Program-made: the position numbers and the translations under genes
The notes under the pieces: generated by a model
What the model saw: only the letters and a program-made list of their open reading frames with translations
What the model was told of the DNA's origin: nothing
Databases searched by the model: none
Origin: Sporobolomyces roseus
Taxonomy: Eukaryota > Basidiomycota > Microbotryomycetes > Sporidiobolales > Sporidiobolaceae
Assembly (NCBI GenBank): GCA_016617785.1
Contig: JADILM010000001.1
Location: forward strand, 2,728,001 to 2,792,000
Length of the DNA: 64,000 bases
Reading direction: 5' to 3'
Shown: in pieces, positions 33,563-45,810 of the stretch
Layout of the letters: each line of letters opens with the position of its first letter
How positions within the stretch are numbered: the stretch's first letter is position 1

Positions 33563-33870
33563 GGCTAGTAGTGTATCTGAGTGTGGAGGTGAAAAGGTAG
33601 AAGAGCGAGAAAGTTGGCAGATTGTTCGATAAAGTTCCATCCAAAAGTCTGTAAATGTATCGATCTCAGAAAGTGTCTACCTACGTGATAGTACACCTGA
33701 TAAGCTAGTTCATGTATTTACACTATCTTGAAGTGACGAGTACTCGATTTCGCGATTTCGAAGAACCTCTCTCGCTCTTCCACTTCCCACTCACTCTCTG
33801 CTCGTACTCAAGCACACACACAAATCAGTCTCACTCACTCACCCCACCTAAACTCTAGAAACAATACATC
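33563..33870. promoter_or_regulatory. shared divergent promoter of STI1 and MBF1
   Basis: A 308-bp gap between two divergent start codons must contain both promoters. It has T/C-rich leaders on each side. No clear heat-shock element was fixed by eye. Confidence 0.6.
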
Positions 33871-34988
33871 ATGGCTGGATCAGTAACTGACTGGGACTCA
33901 AAAGTGAATTCTCTCTCTCCTTCTCTCTCGTACTCCTCTCCCTCGCCACCCCATCACTGATACACTCACTCGCATGAACAGGTTGTTATCGGACACAAAG
34001 CGAGAGCACCCACTGTCGCCAAGACTGATGCGCAATTGAACGCTGCTCGGAGGGCTGGAGGTGTACTCGATACTGATAGGAAATGTAAGTCTCTTCTACT
34101 CCTTCATACTATTGAGAGAGTATAGGGAATGGTGGAGCAAGATTGGAGTAGGAGAGTGCGAGGTTGAGGAGGAATGGGTTTTCGATGAGGTCAGACGACT
34201 CTGATCAGGAATCGATCAAACGGAACGAGGACGTAGTAGCAGCTAGGTCGAGGTAGCAGAAAACAATCTGATCGATATCGTACGAGGTGCAAGAGACTGA
34301 CTCTCGATTCGCGCCCTCCTCTCCTCACTTCGATCTTTCCCTCGTTCTTCCCTTCGGACACCTCCCTCCCGCTTCGCCAAATCCGCTCCACTCTCCCTCT
34401 ACCACGATCATTGATATCTAGCTACCGGCAACAAGGCTTTCGCTGGCCCTGATCACGCTAAAATCGCCAAACTTGATCGAGACGTAAGTTTCCCTCCTTC
34501 TTTTCCCTCTCCTCTCGCTAGTCTTATTGACTCTTCTCTTCCCTCATCACTCTCCCTCTACTCTCCGTTCCCTAATCTCTCACCCGGTCATCCCGAAACC
34601 CCCATCTCATTCTCATCTTCGTTCGCTTTAAACCGACAGAACGAAGTCGCACCACCACCTACCGTCTCTCTCGAACTCGGCAAAGTGATTCAAAAAGCTC
34701 GACAAGGTTACGTCAACTCTGCCGGCGAGAACAAACCTTTATCTCAAGGAGATCTCGCTCAAATGTTGAACGTCAAATCTACTATCGTTCAAGAATGTAT
34801 GTCTTCCCTTCCTCCCTTCTCGTACAATTGAGAGAGATGGTACTGATGAGTTGGGAGTCGATGTAGATGAAAACATGAAAGCTAAACCTGATCCAGCGGT
34901 TTTGGGCAAGATGGAAAGGATTTTGAAAGTTAAATTGAGGGGTACTGGACTTGGTCAACCTCTCGGAGGTCCCAAGAAGGCAAAGTAA
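33871..34988 (+). CDS. MBF1: multiprotein-bridging factor 1
   Basis: Five exons (33871-33903, 33982-34084, 34422-34483, 34640-34796, 34867-34988) encode 158 aa, the usual length. The N-terminal MBF1 domain has DWDSKVVIGHKA and a TDAQLNAARRAG motif. The C-terminal Cro/C1-type helix-turn-helix includes VIQKARQGY, LSQGDLAQMLNVKSTIVQEY and KMERILKVKLRG. MBF1 is a coactivator linking TBP with bZIP factors such as Gcn4, and in yeast it also prevents ribosomal frameshifting on stalled ribosomes. Intron positions are phase-consistent and the start fits the family N-terminus. Confidence 0.96.
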
Positions 34989-35307
34989 AGTGATCACACG
35001 GGAAGATTGGAGGAGCAGACATCGCTTGAACAAGCAGTGGGTGGGAGGAAGGAAGATGTAGATACAACCGATGATTCAAATAGTTCATAAATTCGCAATT
35101 TTAGTTTTTCACTACCATCTAGCATTCTTCGAACCAAGCTTCCTTCTCGCTTTGCAAGCGAGATAGCGATCCCGTGATACCTCTCTCGTAGTTGAATACA
35201 CGAGTAGATCTAGAGTTGAAAGTTTCGGAGACCAATCCTTGCGAAACTCCCTCCCTCTCGCCTTCCCTTCACGCTCTCACTTCAACTCCTCACTCTCTCT
35301 TTCTCTC
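34989..35307. other. intergenic region
   Basis: 3' flank of MBF1 and leader of the next gene. Nothing is recognised. Confidence 0.5.
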
Positions 35308-35949
35308 ATGTCGGAACCCCTCCACACCAGACAGCTCTCGACTAACTCGTCTTACTCCTTCACTCAAGATCTCCCCTCCTCCTCGAACTCCCGCTCGCCT
35401 GGACTCGACTACTCCTCCAACTCCTACACCTATTCCTACGATGCAGGAGGACCTTCACACTCCTTCGATTACGGTCAGAACCGAGATTCACTCTCTCTGA
35501 ATCAACCCTATGAACCTTCACTCCCGAATCGAGAGGAGGAGGAGAAAGTGAAAGGAGGGAGATACAGGGCGAGGTCAAGCTCTATTTATAGTCAACACAC
35601 ACCGAAGATGAGGGATCAAGAAGAGAACCCGTTCGAAGGGGATGAATATCAATTAAATTCGTTTCGAACCCAAACCGACACTTCTTCAATTCAGAACTCG
35701 AAAAGATCAAAACGTTATGGTTTGACATCGGACGATCGACATCATTCAGAGGAGGAAGAGGAGGAGGAGGAAGATTCAGATCTCGAAGTGATTAGGGAGG
35801 AAATCACTCCGAAAGTGAGAGAGAAATATGCGACGGGGAGAACGAGGTTTGAGAGTTTGAGTATGGAGGAATTGGGGTGGATGGGAGTTAGCGCGTTGCT
35901 CGTTTTGGGGTTGAGTACGGGGGCTATCGTCGTAGCTATCGTTGGGTGA
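35308..35949 (+). CDS. tail-anchored membrane protein, hypothetical
   Basis: A single exon of 213 codons from the ATG at 35308. The protein is Ser/Tyr/Asn-rich, with an acidic run (HHSEEEEEEEEDSDLE) and one C-terminal hydrophobic segment (WMGVSALLVLGLSTGAIVVA) ending two residues before the stop. This is a tail-anchored or late type II topology facing the cytosol. I do not recognise the family. The stop overlaps a good donor (GTTGG|GTGAGG at 35944-35945), so a further exon could carry a short lumenal tail. Two long frames follow (35946-36286 and 35946-36659), but neither has recognisable motifs. Confidence 0.6.
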   Translation: MSEPLHTRQLSTNSSYSFTQDLPSSSNSRSPGLDYSSNSYTYSYDAGGPSHSFDYGQNRDSLSLNQPYEPSLPNREEEEKVKGGRYRARSSSIYSQHTPKMRDQEENPFEGDEYQLNSFRTQTDTSSIQNSKRSKRYGLTSDDRHHSEEEEEEEEDSDLEVIREEITPKVREKYATGRTRFESLSMEELGWMGVSALLVLGLSTGAIVVAIVG

Positions 35950-37091
35950 GGAAACACGAGAGGGAGGGAGCGGGGGAAATCGCTTATGTGAGTTCTTACG
36001 AATGCTTCGGAAGGTCCAGTGTACTGACCGAGTTCCCGACGACGTTAGATGCTGTAGGACGCTATCCACTCCCGAAGGGATCAGGCAAGAAGGAAGCCGA
36101 AGCTGTCAAGGATCCGAAACGAATTGGTTCGAGAAGACGTCTTCGCTGCTTGACTCGTTCACTAAGTCAATCAAGAGGTCGTACATTGAGGTCATTGAGA
36201 ATGGACAATGCTATCTACTGCTGGAGATGCAAGACGGTCATCGTCGGATTACGGACGAGGGGAACGACTTTCGCAAGAAAAGATAGTATCCAAGCGAAGA
36301 ATGGAGCGATGAAACTCGGGTTTATAGCGGGACGTGGGCTGCATCAGTATAGTCATCGTCGAATGGTAATGATTCACGGCGGAGCGGGATCTACAGCGAG
36401 TCGTAGCGGGAGATGTGAAAGGAATCATGTCTTTCGAATGAGATTGCACGCCTACAATCCGTTCGATCTCGATTATCGCTCGCTTTCTTTGTTTCTGAGA
36501 GCATCGAAACGACGAAATAACCCCACTGGTGTCAAACAGTGTGATCTTGCGACTGTTGTGCGAGTTGGCTCATTTCGAAGGTCGAGCGACCGAATCAATT
36601 TCTCATACCTTTTCGTTCAACCTCACGAAACACCCTTCAACCCGCTAGCTTCCACCTAGGTAGCTCATACAAGGTGAGCTCTACTCTCTATACTTCTCAC
36701 AGGTATAGCAAGGTTAAGCAGGAATCAGTGAGGGATCTAAGCGTGTCATCTCAAGAGGGAATTACACTCGACTGATCGACTCAAGCGACCAAGGAATATC
36801 TGTCACGGGTACTTCAGAGCGTGCTTGAGCTATCTCAACTTATCAGGTGATACTCTGGTTGAAGAAGCGGGAATGGGAATGATGTGAAATACGTGGTGGA
36901 GAAGAACCTCTCCTCACTCAATCTAGATGCCAGGTGCATCAAGAGACTAGTAGATAGCTCACTCTGATCATTGTCAATTACTCGCTAGCTTGATTCGAGG
37001 TGTTGAAGGATCAACTTCGCTTGTTTCCCATTTCACTCGGACAATCAATAACTAATCTCCCCTCTCTCTCCTCTCTCTCTGCACAATCTAG
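35950..37091. other. intergenic region with an unexplained open frame
   Basis: A 237-codon frame at 35946-36659 (+) is the longest open frame. It lacks motifs and may be chance or a 3' extension of the previous gene. The rest is promoter of the striatin gene, with a T/C-rich leader before 37092. Confidence 0.35.
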
Positions 37092-40000
37092 ATGCTACCG
37101 TGGAATCCACCTTCCTCATTCTCACTCAACCATCAACAATCTTCGAACTCTGGAGGGGATCCACCTCGGTACAATAATCAACCTTATTCAGATCAACCCA
37201 ATTATCAACACCAACCAAACCAATTTCAATCCATGAATCAACACCAGCAACCCCAACAACAGAATCAACAACCTCAACACCCTCAACAGCAACAGCAAGC
37301 TCAGCAACAACAACAGCAACAAGCAACTTCTTTCCCTCCCATGACCCTCGCTTCGACTCTACACTTCTTGCAATCAGAACATAGGAGGTATGCCAGGGAT
37401 AGGAACGAGTGGGAGATTGAACGTGCGGAGATGAGAGCGAGGATTGCGTTACTCGAGGGAGAGAAGAGGGGAAACGAAGGTGCACTCAAGAGTTTAGGTA
37501 GGAGGTGCAAAATGCTGGAAATGGCACTACGAGGTGAAAGGTCAGTCAAATCAGGCTACTGGATCCACTTCGACCGGCAGAAGTAGCTGATGCAATAGAT
37601 CGAATTGACGACAGATCGAAATTCTTATCGACTACGAACGCACTCGCTTCAAACGCTTCCCCTTCAGGTTCAGGAACCGCTTCACCTATTCCAGGAGGGA
37701 TCTCTTCTGTCGGACCTGGTACTCCCAATCTCGCCGGTGCTCCCTCAACAGCATCCATCAAACTTCCTTCCGAGAAAGACAAAGAACTAGTCTCAGCAAT
37801 CGCACCTGCTAAACTCGCCGCTCTACAGAAGGAAGGAGGAGCTCCATCGGGGGAAGCCAAGTCTACCGCGATGGCACCTTCGACTTCTTCTCCTGGAATC
37901 GCTGCGAACACCCTTGCCTCAACTCCTTCTCTCAACTTACAACCTCCACCGAATGGAGCAGCAGCGAATCAGGCTACTTGGGGATTGACGATGGGCGGTA
38001 CGTTAGGTGGAAGAGATCCGAGAGGGAAAGCTAGAAGTCGAGATTACCTCAAACAGTCAGTTCAGACCTTGCCCTTGACTCTCATCATCTCTTACTGACA
38101 CTCGAGGAAAATGCGCAGATGCCTACAAGAGATCACTTACCTTACGTCCTCCACCACCCTAAATCCTCTCTCGACAACTTCTTACGCGGCACCCCAGGTT
38201 CCAAGACCTCGCAAAACTCTCCCCGACTATGTTCCTCCAGTCACAAGTAGTGCTTCTTCCTCCTTACCTTCCACCTCAGCTCCCTCCGAACCTCCCGTCA
38301 CGACGAATGGAGGCAAAGTTCCAGGAATGATCAATCTCGCTGGACTCGGAGGATTATCGAAACCTACCACTACGACCACGACCGCGTCTGCACTGGAAAC
38401 GAGATCCGCCAGTCCTGAGAAAGACTCGTCATCAATTTCTTCCGCACCTTCAATGAGTACTTCGAACGGTTCTACAAACCCATCACTCCTCGCTCCCTCT
38501 TCCTCTTCTTCCTCTTCTTCCTCGAATTTCCCAACTTCAGCTTCAGATCCTCCATCAGCATTCATCCCGCTCAGTAGAACGCCTTCGAGACCTGGAAACG
38601 ATGTGGAAGCGGAACAAGAGAGTCAGAGACCATCGCTCTCGTCGGAATTCGAGGATCAATCGGCGGGGAACGGCAAGGAGGAGACGAAGATTGGTGGGAG
38701 TGAGAATGAGGGTGATGTGCTGGACACGGGAGGGAGTGAATCGAAGGTCGAGGAGAAATCGGAGGAAATCAAAGATGAAGCCGAATCAACAGAAGACAAG
38801 GTAAGCGTCCTTGCCTCTCTCCCTGATCCCGATCATTCTGCAAGAGACTGATCGAATTTGCTCTCGCTTTCCATTTTGTCTCGTTTCGTTTTCCCCTCCC
38901 TCTCTCGATTTCTCATCTTTCCCTCCAACAAATGTTATACCTGGTGGTAGGATTCTAGCTCTCAACCCGAATCGACTCCGACACCGATAGAGCAGACTCA
39001 GAACGATTCGACAACAACAACGACGACGACGGAGAGCGAAGTGATATCGGAAGAGGAGACGAATACGGAGGGGCAGTCGGAACAATGAGTTCCGGCGATT
39101 CGGAGGGGAGGGGAGAGGGACAAGGACAAGGACGAGATGGGAAGGGAGAGGAATTAGTAACTGCGATTTTTCGACCTGAATCGAACGAGGATTGGAAGGA
39201 ACAGTTGAGAGAGGCAGGGCGGAGAGCTTACACTTCTTCATCATCAGTGCTCAATGGAGGAGGGGCGAGTGGAGGCGATCAGGAGCTGGAGAACTTGGAG
39301 TGGGATATGGAAGATATTGAGGAGAAGGGTCAGAAGAAAGAGTCGAAATTGGAAATCGAGGGAATGGAGTCGGAGCAAGTTTGGAAGTGCAAGAAGACGT
39401 TAAAGGGTCACCTCGACGCGGTTAGAGCGGTCAGAGTGTTCGAGGGTGAGAAAGGAATTGAGGTTGTTAGTGTCGGGGATGATTTCGTCGTTAAACTGTG
39501 GCGACAAGTTCTCGCTCATAAATCGTAAGCTTCTATCGACTGCACTCCTCTCGCTCAGACTCCAGCTGATCGCCTAGTGTTATCGCACAGATCTCGCTCG
39601 GAAGTCGAACCGACTATCACCTATCGCGGTCATTCGGCTCCTATCACATCCGTCGCAGTTTCGATTCGCCATTCAATAATCTTCTCTGCTTCGATCGACG
39701 GAACGGTACAGATGCATCGACTCCCTTCACCTGAACACTCGCTATACGATCCCGTCGATACATCTTTGGATGCCGGATCAATCAAACCCAATTCGAACGC
39801 TCTTTGGGGAGTCGAAGTCTTTGGTAAAGAAGACGAATTCCTCGCTCTGATTGCAGCGGACGGATCGACGCAAATTTGGGATTGGAAAGAGAGGAAGATG
39901 TCGAAGAGTTGGAGTTGGGAGTGGACGAAGGATGAGAAAGACAGCTCTCTCGGCAAGACTGGGAAGAAAAAGTTACCTCAATCTCCGAATCCCACTGCTC

Positions 40001-40605
40001 TCGCCGTTGTCACTTTCGAAGGGAAGGAGCTTCTCGCTGTCGCCTATCAGAACGCTGTTGTCAAGATTTACGATCCCGCAACTGGAGACATCGTCAAGCG
40101 ATTGGCAGCAGACGAGTCTAGCGGTAAGCAGCAACTCGGAGTTACCCAGTCTTCTGTGGCAGCAGCTGACTGATTCCCTGTTTGCGCAGACGGTTTGCAA
40201 GAAACCCAGATCAACGCGATTGCAGTCCATCCTCACTTGCCTCTTCTCGCCACCGCCCACGAAGACCGCTTCGTCCGAATCTTCGACCTATCATCCTCTT
40301 CTCAAACCCCGATTCATTCCACTCTCGCTCACCTCGATGGCGTCACATCCCTCGCCTTCTCTCCTACCTCTCCTGCCGACCGTGCAGGAACGCATCTTCT
40401 CGCGACCGTCTCCCACGATACATCCCTTCGACTCTGGGACCTCTTGATCCCTTCTTCGTCCTCACCAACAATGGTTTGCATTCAAGAAGCCACCTCTCAT
40501 CGCGTCAAGTCAGCCGAAGGTATCCTCGACATCGCCTTTGGTCAAGATGGCAAGACCCTCGTCACCTCTGGAGCTGACAGCACTGTCCGAATCTGGCAGA
40601 AGTAG
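37092..40605 (+). CDS. striatin family protein (STRIPAK scaffold)
   Basis: Six exons (37092-37540, 37615-38055, 38119-38800, 38959-39524, 39591-40123, 40190-40605) encode 1028 aa. After a Gln/Asn-rich start comes the striatin N-terminal coiled coil: TLASTLHFLQSEHRRYARDR, the caveolin-binding/PP2A-binding helix and RRCKMLEMALRGER, then YLKQCLQEITYLTS. A long Ser/Thr/Pro linker follows, then the conserved LVTAIFRPESNEDWKEQLRE box. A C-terminal WD40 propeller completes it (LKGHLDAVRAV, YRGHSAPITSVAV, INAIAVHPHLPLLATAHEDR, VTSGADSTVRIWQK). Striatin is the PP2A B-triple-prime scaffold of STRIPAK, which controls cell fusion, septation and fruiting in fungi. Exon 4 begins at GATTCTAG|CTC; the competing acceptor seven bases upstream leads to a stop. 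Confidence 0.93.
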
Positions 40606-40879
40606 TTACTCTCTTCTTCCCTTTCTCTTCTATCCTTTCCTTATTTTCGCTCCTTTCGTTCTTATTCCCGTCACGCCGTCTCCCAACCTAGATTAGATAC
40701 CACCTCCCCTTTCTTTCTCTCGAGTCCTCGTCGATCCTTTGATACCCTTTTGCATACTTTTCTCGTTCTCTACTTCTTCCTTTCTTCTTTCTCTGCACAC
40801 AGATTCTCTAGCAGATCACGTAAAAGACGCATAGCGTCCACTCTATTGCAAATACGATTCTCAAGTTCAGTACAATCCC

Positions 40880-42909
40880 TCACTTGATATCGTCCGTCGC
40901 TTCCTCCTTCATGACTCGCTCGAGTACTCCTTTGACAATCGGAAGGTCCCTTCTTTCGTCCGTCATCCAATTGCTCACTGCGATCCGAACTGCTTTCCTC
41001 CCTCTCCAGGTCGTCCCGGTCACAAAGATTTCGTTCGTCGAATTGAGACTCGCGAGGAACGTCGCAGCTGGATCAGGGTTGTCGCTCGTTGCTTGCCGAT
41101 ATCGAGCAGGAGCGGAAGGGGAAGGAGCGAAGATGACGATGTTCAGCACTTTGAACGAGAGGGAATTGGAAACTGTCGAGTTGTCGGGAGTCGGAGTGAG
41201 AACATCATAGCTGGAGTGTGATCGAAGGTAAGTGTCGACTTGACGGGCGAAGGACACGTTACGTCGAACAAGAGATCGGTAGCCGTCGAAGCCGAGCGAG
41301 AGTAAGGAGGCGTATAGTGGTAACGCACGGCTTTCGAGCGGGAAGTGAGAAGTCAGTCCCGGAGAGTAGAGAAGACTGACCTCATTCAAAGAGGAACTCA
41401 CAAGCGACGAGAGTTCTCGATGTTCATGAACAGAGGATTTGGTAATGAACGACTTTTATCGAGGAGAGGATAATCTGATTGCGCGATTGGAGTCGAAGAG
41501 GAGACGTACGAAACCGAAGCTTGTCCGGGACCGGTGAGATCGAATAGTGATACGATTGAATCCGAATGAGAGATTGATCGTTGTCGAGAGAAGAACAGGC
41601 CACAGTCGTAAGGTACGTTGAGCCCTGTCGACTAATTTTTCAGCTTGCTCTCCTTCCGAACAACAGCAGAGGGAACTTACATTTGTGAGCGTCAGTTGTG
41701 ATCGAGTCGGCGAGAGATAGGTGAGCGCCATAGTGCTCGAAATCAGGATGGAGAACGGCAAAGGCGGCGAATGCTGCATCGCAATGTAGCCATGCAGAAT
41801 ATCTGTCGCACAGTCTCCTGACGGCTGGAGTATCAGAACAGATGGCTCTACAATCAGAAATCAGGTCGAGCTCACCATCAGCAAGGAAGTCGAGGAGACT
41901 GACCCTGTATTGACCTCGCCAAACGAGGTAACGACGATGCTGCCTCGACCGTTCTCGACGTTTGCCTTTAACCGTTCTTCCAACTTCTGCAGATCAAAGC
42001 AGCACAGATAGCCTTGATCTTCAAGAGCTTGGCTGCCGATCTCGTGAACGTTCCTCCTGCCGATTCCAGCGAGAGAAGCGGACTTTCGAATCGAGTTGTG
42101 CGCGTCAACACAGAAGACGTCTACGTCGACACCACCTAAGCCGTCTTCCGCTACTGACCAATCAGAGATACCTTGACGGCCTTTGACCGAGGAGATGGCG
42201 TAGTTGCGCCCGAGGGCGAGACCAAGGAGATTTGACGCGGTTGCACCCGTCGTCACCGTGTTCTGTTGGAAGGCGTCTTTCGGAAGAGAAAGTAGATCGA
42301 GTAGGTAGTTGAGCGTCAGGCTCTCGATCGCGGTCGAGATGGTGGCTTCCTGATGAGAAGAGCGGACTTGAGCGAGACGAAAGCGAAATTCGAGGAGGAA
42401 ACTTACCGGCCAATGAACCTGTACGCAGGGATCGAAGCTCGTCACGATGAAGTCTGCTAGCTGAGACGCCGGCGTTACGCCGCCAGTGATGAGACCAAAA
42501 CAGCGTGGACCTGATTGAGCAGGGAAGAGACTCTTCGAAATCGTCTCGAGGAGGATGTCCGTCACGACTGTCCCTCAAGCTCGATCAGCCAAGTTCTCGT
42601 AGTCTAGCACAGAGAATTCGCGTGCTTACCTTCTAGGCCTACCCCCAACTTTGGCAGTGATCCCGGTAATTCTCTCAACGCTTTCTCAATTGCTCGTTTC
42701 GTGGAAGTCACCGGTAGCTCAGCAATGACCTTGACCCTCTTGTTCACTAGCTCATTGACACGGTGCAGGGAGGTTTCGAATGTAGCGGCGTCTGCGGAGA
42801 TTGAGTGAATTAGAGATCGAGAAGTTGAGTGGTTGACGATGCAACCAGAGAGAGACTCACCGTACGAGGATGCCTCCTCCATAGGATACTCGGGAGTTGA
42901 TGTAGACAT
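40880..42909 (-). CDS. pyridoxal-phosphate amino-acid decarboxylase (aromatic-L-amino-acid type)
   Basis: Seven exons (42909-42861, 42791-42630, 42567-42407, 42349-41904, 41847-41681, 41624-41402, 41330-40880) encode 552 aa. Group II decarboxylase motifs are in order: FGLITGGVTPASQLADFI, QNTVTTGATASNLLGLALGR, FCVDAHNSIRKSA, HCDAAFAAFA with the cofactor-pairing Asp, and TTDAHKWLNVPYDCG with the Schiff-base Lys at about residue 328. The C-terminus RIAVSNWMTDERRDLPIV matches the family. By family it decarboxylates an aromatic or related amino acid (Tyr, DOPA, Trp) to the amine and CO2. The substrate cannot be fixed. The gene is convergent with striatin. The start is the ATG that gives a consistent 49-nt first exon; an earlier exon is possible. 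Confidence 0.88.
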
Positions 42910-43145
42910 TCCTGATGAAGTCGAAGTGTTGAGACTGAGCGGAAGGAGGGAGAGGGGAGCGGGAAACTCGGCCGACTGATCCGACCCAACTTTTCGCGAA
43001 GTCGTCGCGAGAACGAAAACACAAAACTCCTTCCATATCTACTCTTTCGCGGAGTACCGACGAGCGAACAGTCCGAAATGAAGTAGAGTGCAAGAAATAA
43101 GATGCTAATGCTCGAGCTACACAAAATCGCTACAGCTATTCACAT

Positions 43146-45497
43146 TCAGCGGAAGCTCGATCGTCGAGAGCGAGCACTCCCGGAACGAGTAACAGCCTCA
43201 GACGACGAAGAACCCTCCTCCGACCAACTCGACTCACTACTACCATGTAAAGTCCGCTGAGTATTCCCCGTCGCAGAATCTCTCCTAACTCTTCCTGGAT
43301 TCCTCGGATTGTTCTTCGACAGCGCCTCCTTCTCCTCTTTGAGCCATTTCTTCTCCTCCTTGAGCCTACGCTTCTTCTCGGTAATATCTCGCAGCTTGAC
43401 GTGCTGCTCCTCCAGATCTTGGTTGTCTTTCTCGACTTTGGCCTTGATTCTCTTCGCTTCTGCTCGTCGATTGGAGTCTTTGAGATATTTGACATTTGCT
43501 GACAGATCCCTACCGTTCGCTTTCCGAGTTGGTAGTGGCAGCAGCGCGCGTCGAGCTAGATCTTCTTCATGCGACTTGATGGCTGCTCGGGAGGAGGGAG
43601 ACGAGTCTGATACATCCGAGTCCGAATCCGAGGAGAAGGAGAGCCGTTTCGATTCGAGAGGGAGGTGAAGACGATCCCGATGACGAGTTCCTCCATATCG
43701 ATAAGTTCCTTCTGATCCGTTGTTGTACTTGAACTTCTCTTGCTTGTCGAGCCACTGCGGGTCTCGTTCGGGCGCGGTGTCGGAGCCTTTACGTCGAGTT
43801 AAATGGTATTTGAGAGCGAGCCGCTAAACATAACGACTTGGGATCAGTTTGCGAGCTTTTGAAAGGACAAAGCAAAAGTCGCTTACGACCGTATCGAAGA
43901 AGACGCAAGCAACCGCCGTAGCGATGAAGGGTGATTCGGCAATACGAGAATCGGCAGTTTTGTTGATCATGAGAACAGACTGGGTTCGGAAGATGTGATT
44001 AATCGAGTAATCGCGTAGAGAAACGAGAGGCAACGCACAGCGATATTGCAGAGATGAGAGAATCCTCCGAGACACACAGCTGGCGTAGTGATGCCTTCAG
44101 GAACACCATCTTTGAGTGAAACGACAATATTCACGATTCGAGGTCCGACTATAAAAAATGGAAAACGGAGGTTCGTCAATGGCTCATACAGGCACCTGAG
44201 TGAGAGTTCAGCGTACCCCAGAGAGGCACAGCACCAAATGCTAGACCCCAAGCAAGGTAATCAATTGATGTCGAGGGTCTCGGTGAGGGTTCATCAGGAT
44301 TTGCCGTTCCTTTCACGCGAAGGTCCATCACTCCCCATACGACGACGACCGCGAGGAAGAGTGACTAGTGTTAGTTGAGATCATCAGCTTGAATCACCCT
44401 GGGAACCGATTTGAAAGGATGTGGCTCACACCGATGAGGGAATATTCGAAAATCCGCGCATGTTTGGCGATGAAACTTGTTACGCCTTTCCCGCTCTTGC
44501 CTTTCCCGCTTGCGAGTGAGGCGAGATCAGCTTCGAGATTGCTGGAACCGGGAGGAGGTTGTGCATCGACGAAGGATTCAGGCGGTGCGCCAAAGGAAGG
44601 GTGCGAAGATGAAGCTTTGACGAGAGTTTCGATGGTCGGTTTCTTCACTCGTCTGATCCATAGCGGTCGACCTCGAGGTCGATTGACACAGGCAAAGATG
44701 GTGAGCATCACAATGAGTATGCTGCAAAGAGATCCGACTCAGCGTTCATTCGGAAAGGGGAAGGGAAATGCTGTAGACTCACCTGTCGAAGGCCAAGATC
44801 GACCACGTCAAGGCGAGCTGTGTGACCTTTCCATGTCCCATGCTGAAGAAGATGAGGAAATGATCAGTCAACTCAACAGATCGTCCGAAGAAGTGCTTCT
44901 CGAACTTACTGTAATCCAATCAGGTGACATCCGTCTCCAATCCACCAGCACCAGTAGAAGATATAAGTGTCGATTCGCACTGTCAAAGATGGCAGACGAA
45001 TCAGTACGGAAAGCGAAAGAGAAGGAAAGAAGAAGAAGACGGACGTTGCTTTGGTTTCTGAATCCATGCATGAATGATTTCTGGAAAGAACAGCGATGTA
45101 GCGCCCCAAAGACTCAACCATCCGAGTCCTTTGGCGGCAAGATCGAACACCGACAACATCAAGATGCAGAGAGAGGGGAAGCGCTGTGGAAGAGAGAAAA
45201 GGAAGGGGGAAGGGTGTGAGGGAAGTGAAGGCGGCTCAACCTATTTGAGCACACCGAATATCGATAAGGAGCGACCGAACGCTATGAACAAAGTGGGAGA
45301 CCTCCTAAACCCGAAAGTCGAGGAACAAGCTCGTCGAGCTCAGTGCCTGCGTACAAACCGAGCGATGCAGGGCGCGGGACTGCAGAGAGTCGTGTGGGCG
45401 TTTGAGTGCACCGGTCTACTGATAGCTGTACCGGGGAGAAGAAGAGAGGACAGCGCCAAAGGTATGAGATTGGCTCATTCTCGTCGCCTATGGGCAT
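43146..45497 (-). CDS. multipass membrane protein with coiled-coil SR-rich tail, hypothetical
   Basis: At least eight exons can be joined in phase. Hydrophobic segments include CILMLSVFDLAAKGLGW, IDTYIFYWCWWIG, VTQLALTWSILAFDR followed by SILIVMLTIFACVN, SLFLAVVVVWGVM, YLAWGLAFGAVPLW and SPFIATAVACVFFDTV. This suggests six or seven transmembrane helices. The last exon (43823-43146) encodes a 225-aa soluble tail with acidic Ser runs (SFSSDSDSDVSDSSPSS), a Lys/Glu coiled coil (DITEKKRRLKEEKKWLKEEK) and a Ser/Arg end. The N-terminus is unsure: the ATG at 45497 with a donor at about 45428 is only one solution. I do not recognise the family. The topology suggests an organelle or plasma-membrane protein with a cytosolic scaffold tail. 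Confidence 0.6.
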
Positions 45498-45810
45498 GTC
45501 ACAAGTGGGCAAAAAACCGAGCCGGAGCTTGATGGAAGATACGATCCGAATCCCAAACTTCGGAAGAGGTCCCAGCAGATCTTGAGCGACTTCTCCCTCG
45601 CACGAACCGAAATAAGGAGTCGGCCTCGCACCATGCGAGTCGTGGCTGAAGAGTGGGTGAGACGGTCGGTGATGACGTGGATGGAATGGTGAAAGAAAGG
45701 AGTGTCGAGTAACAGAATGTCGATTGAAATAGAATTCGAACTGGGGACGACGCTGAGAGGAAGTAATTTGATGTCGATCGAGTCGAATCCCATTTCGTGC
45801 AATCATCGAT

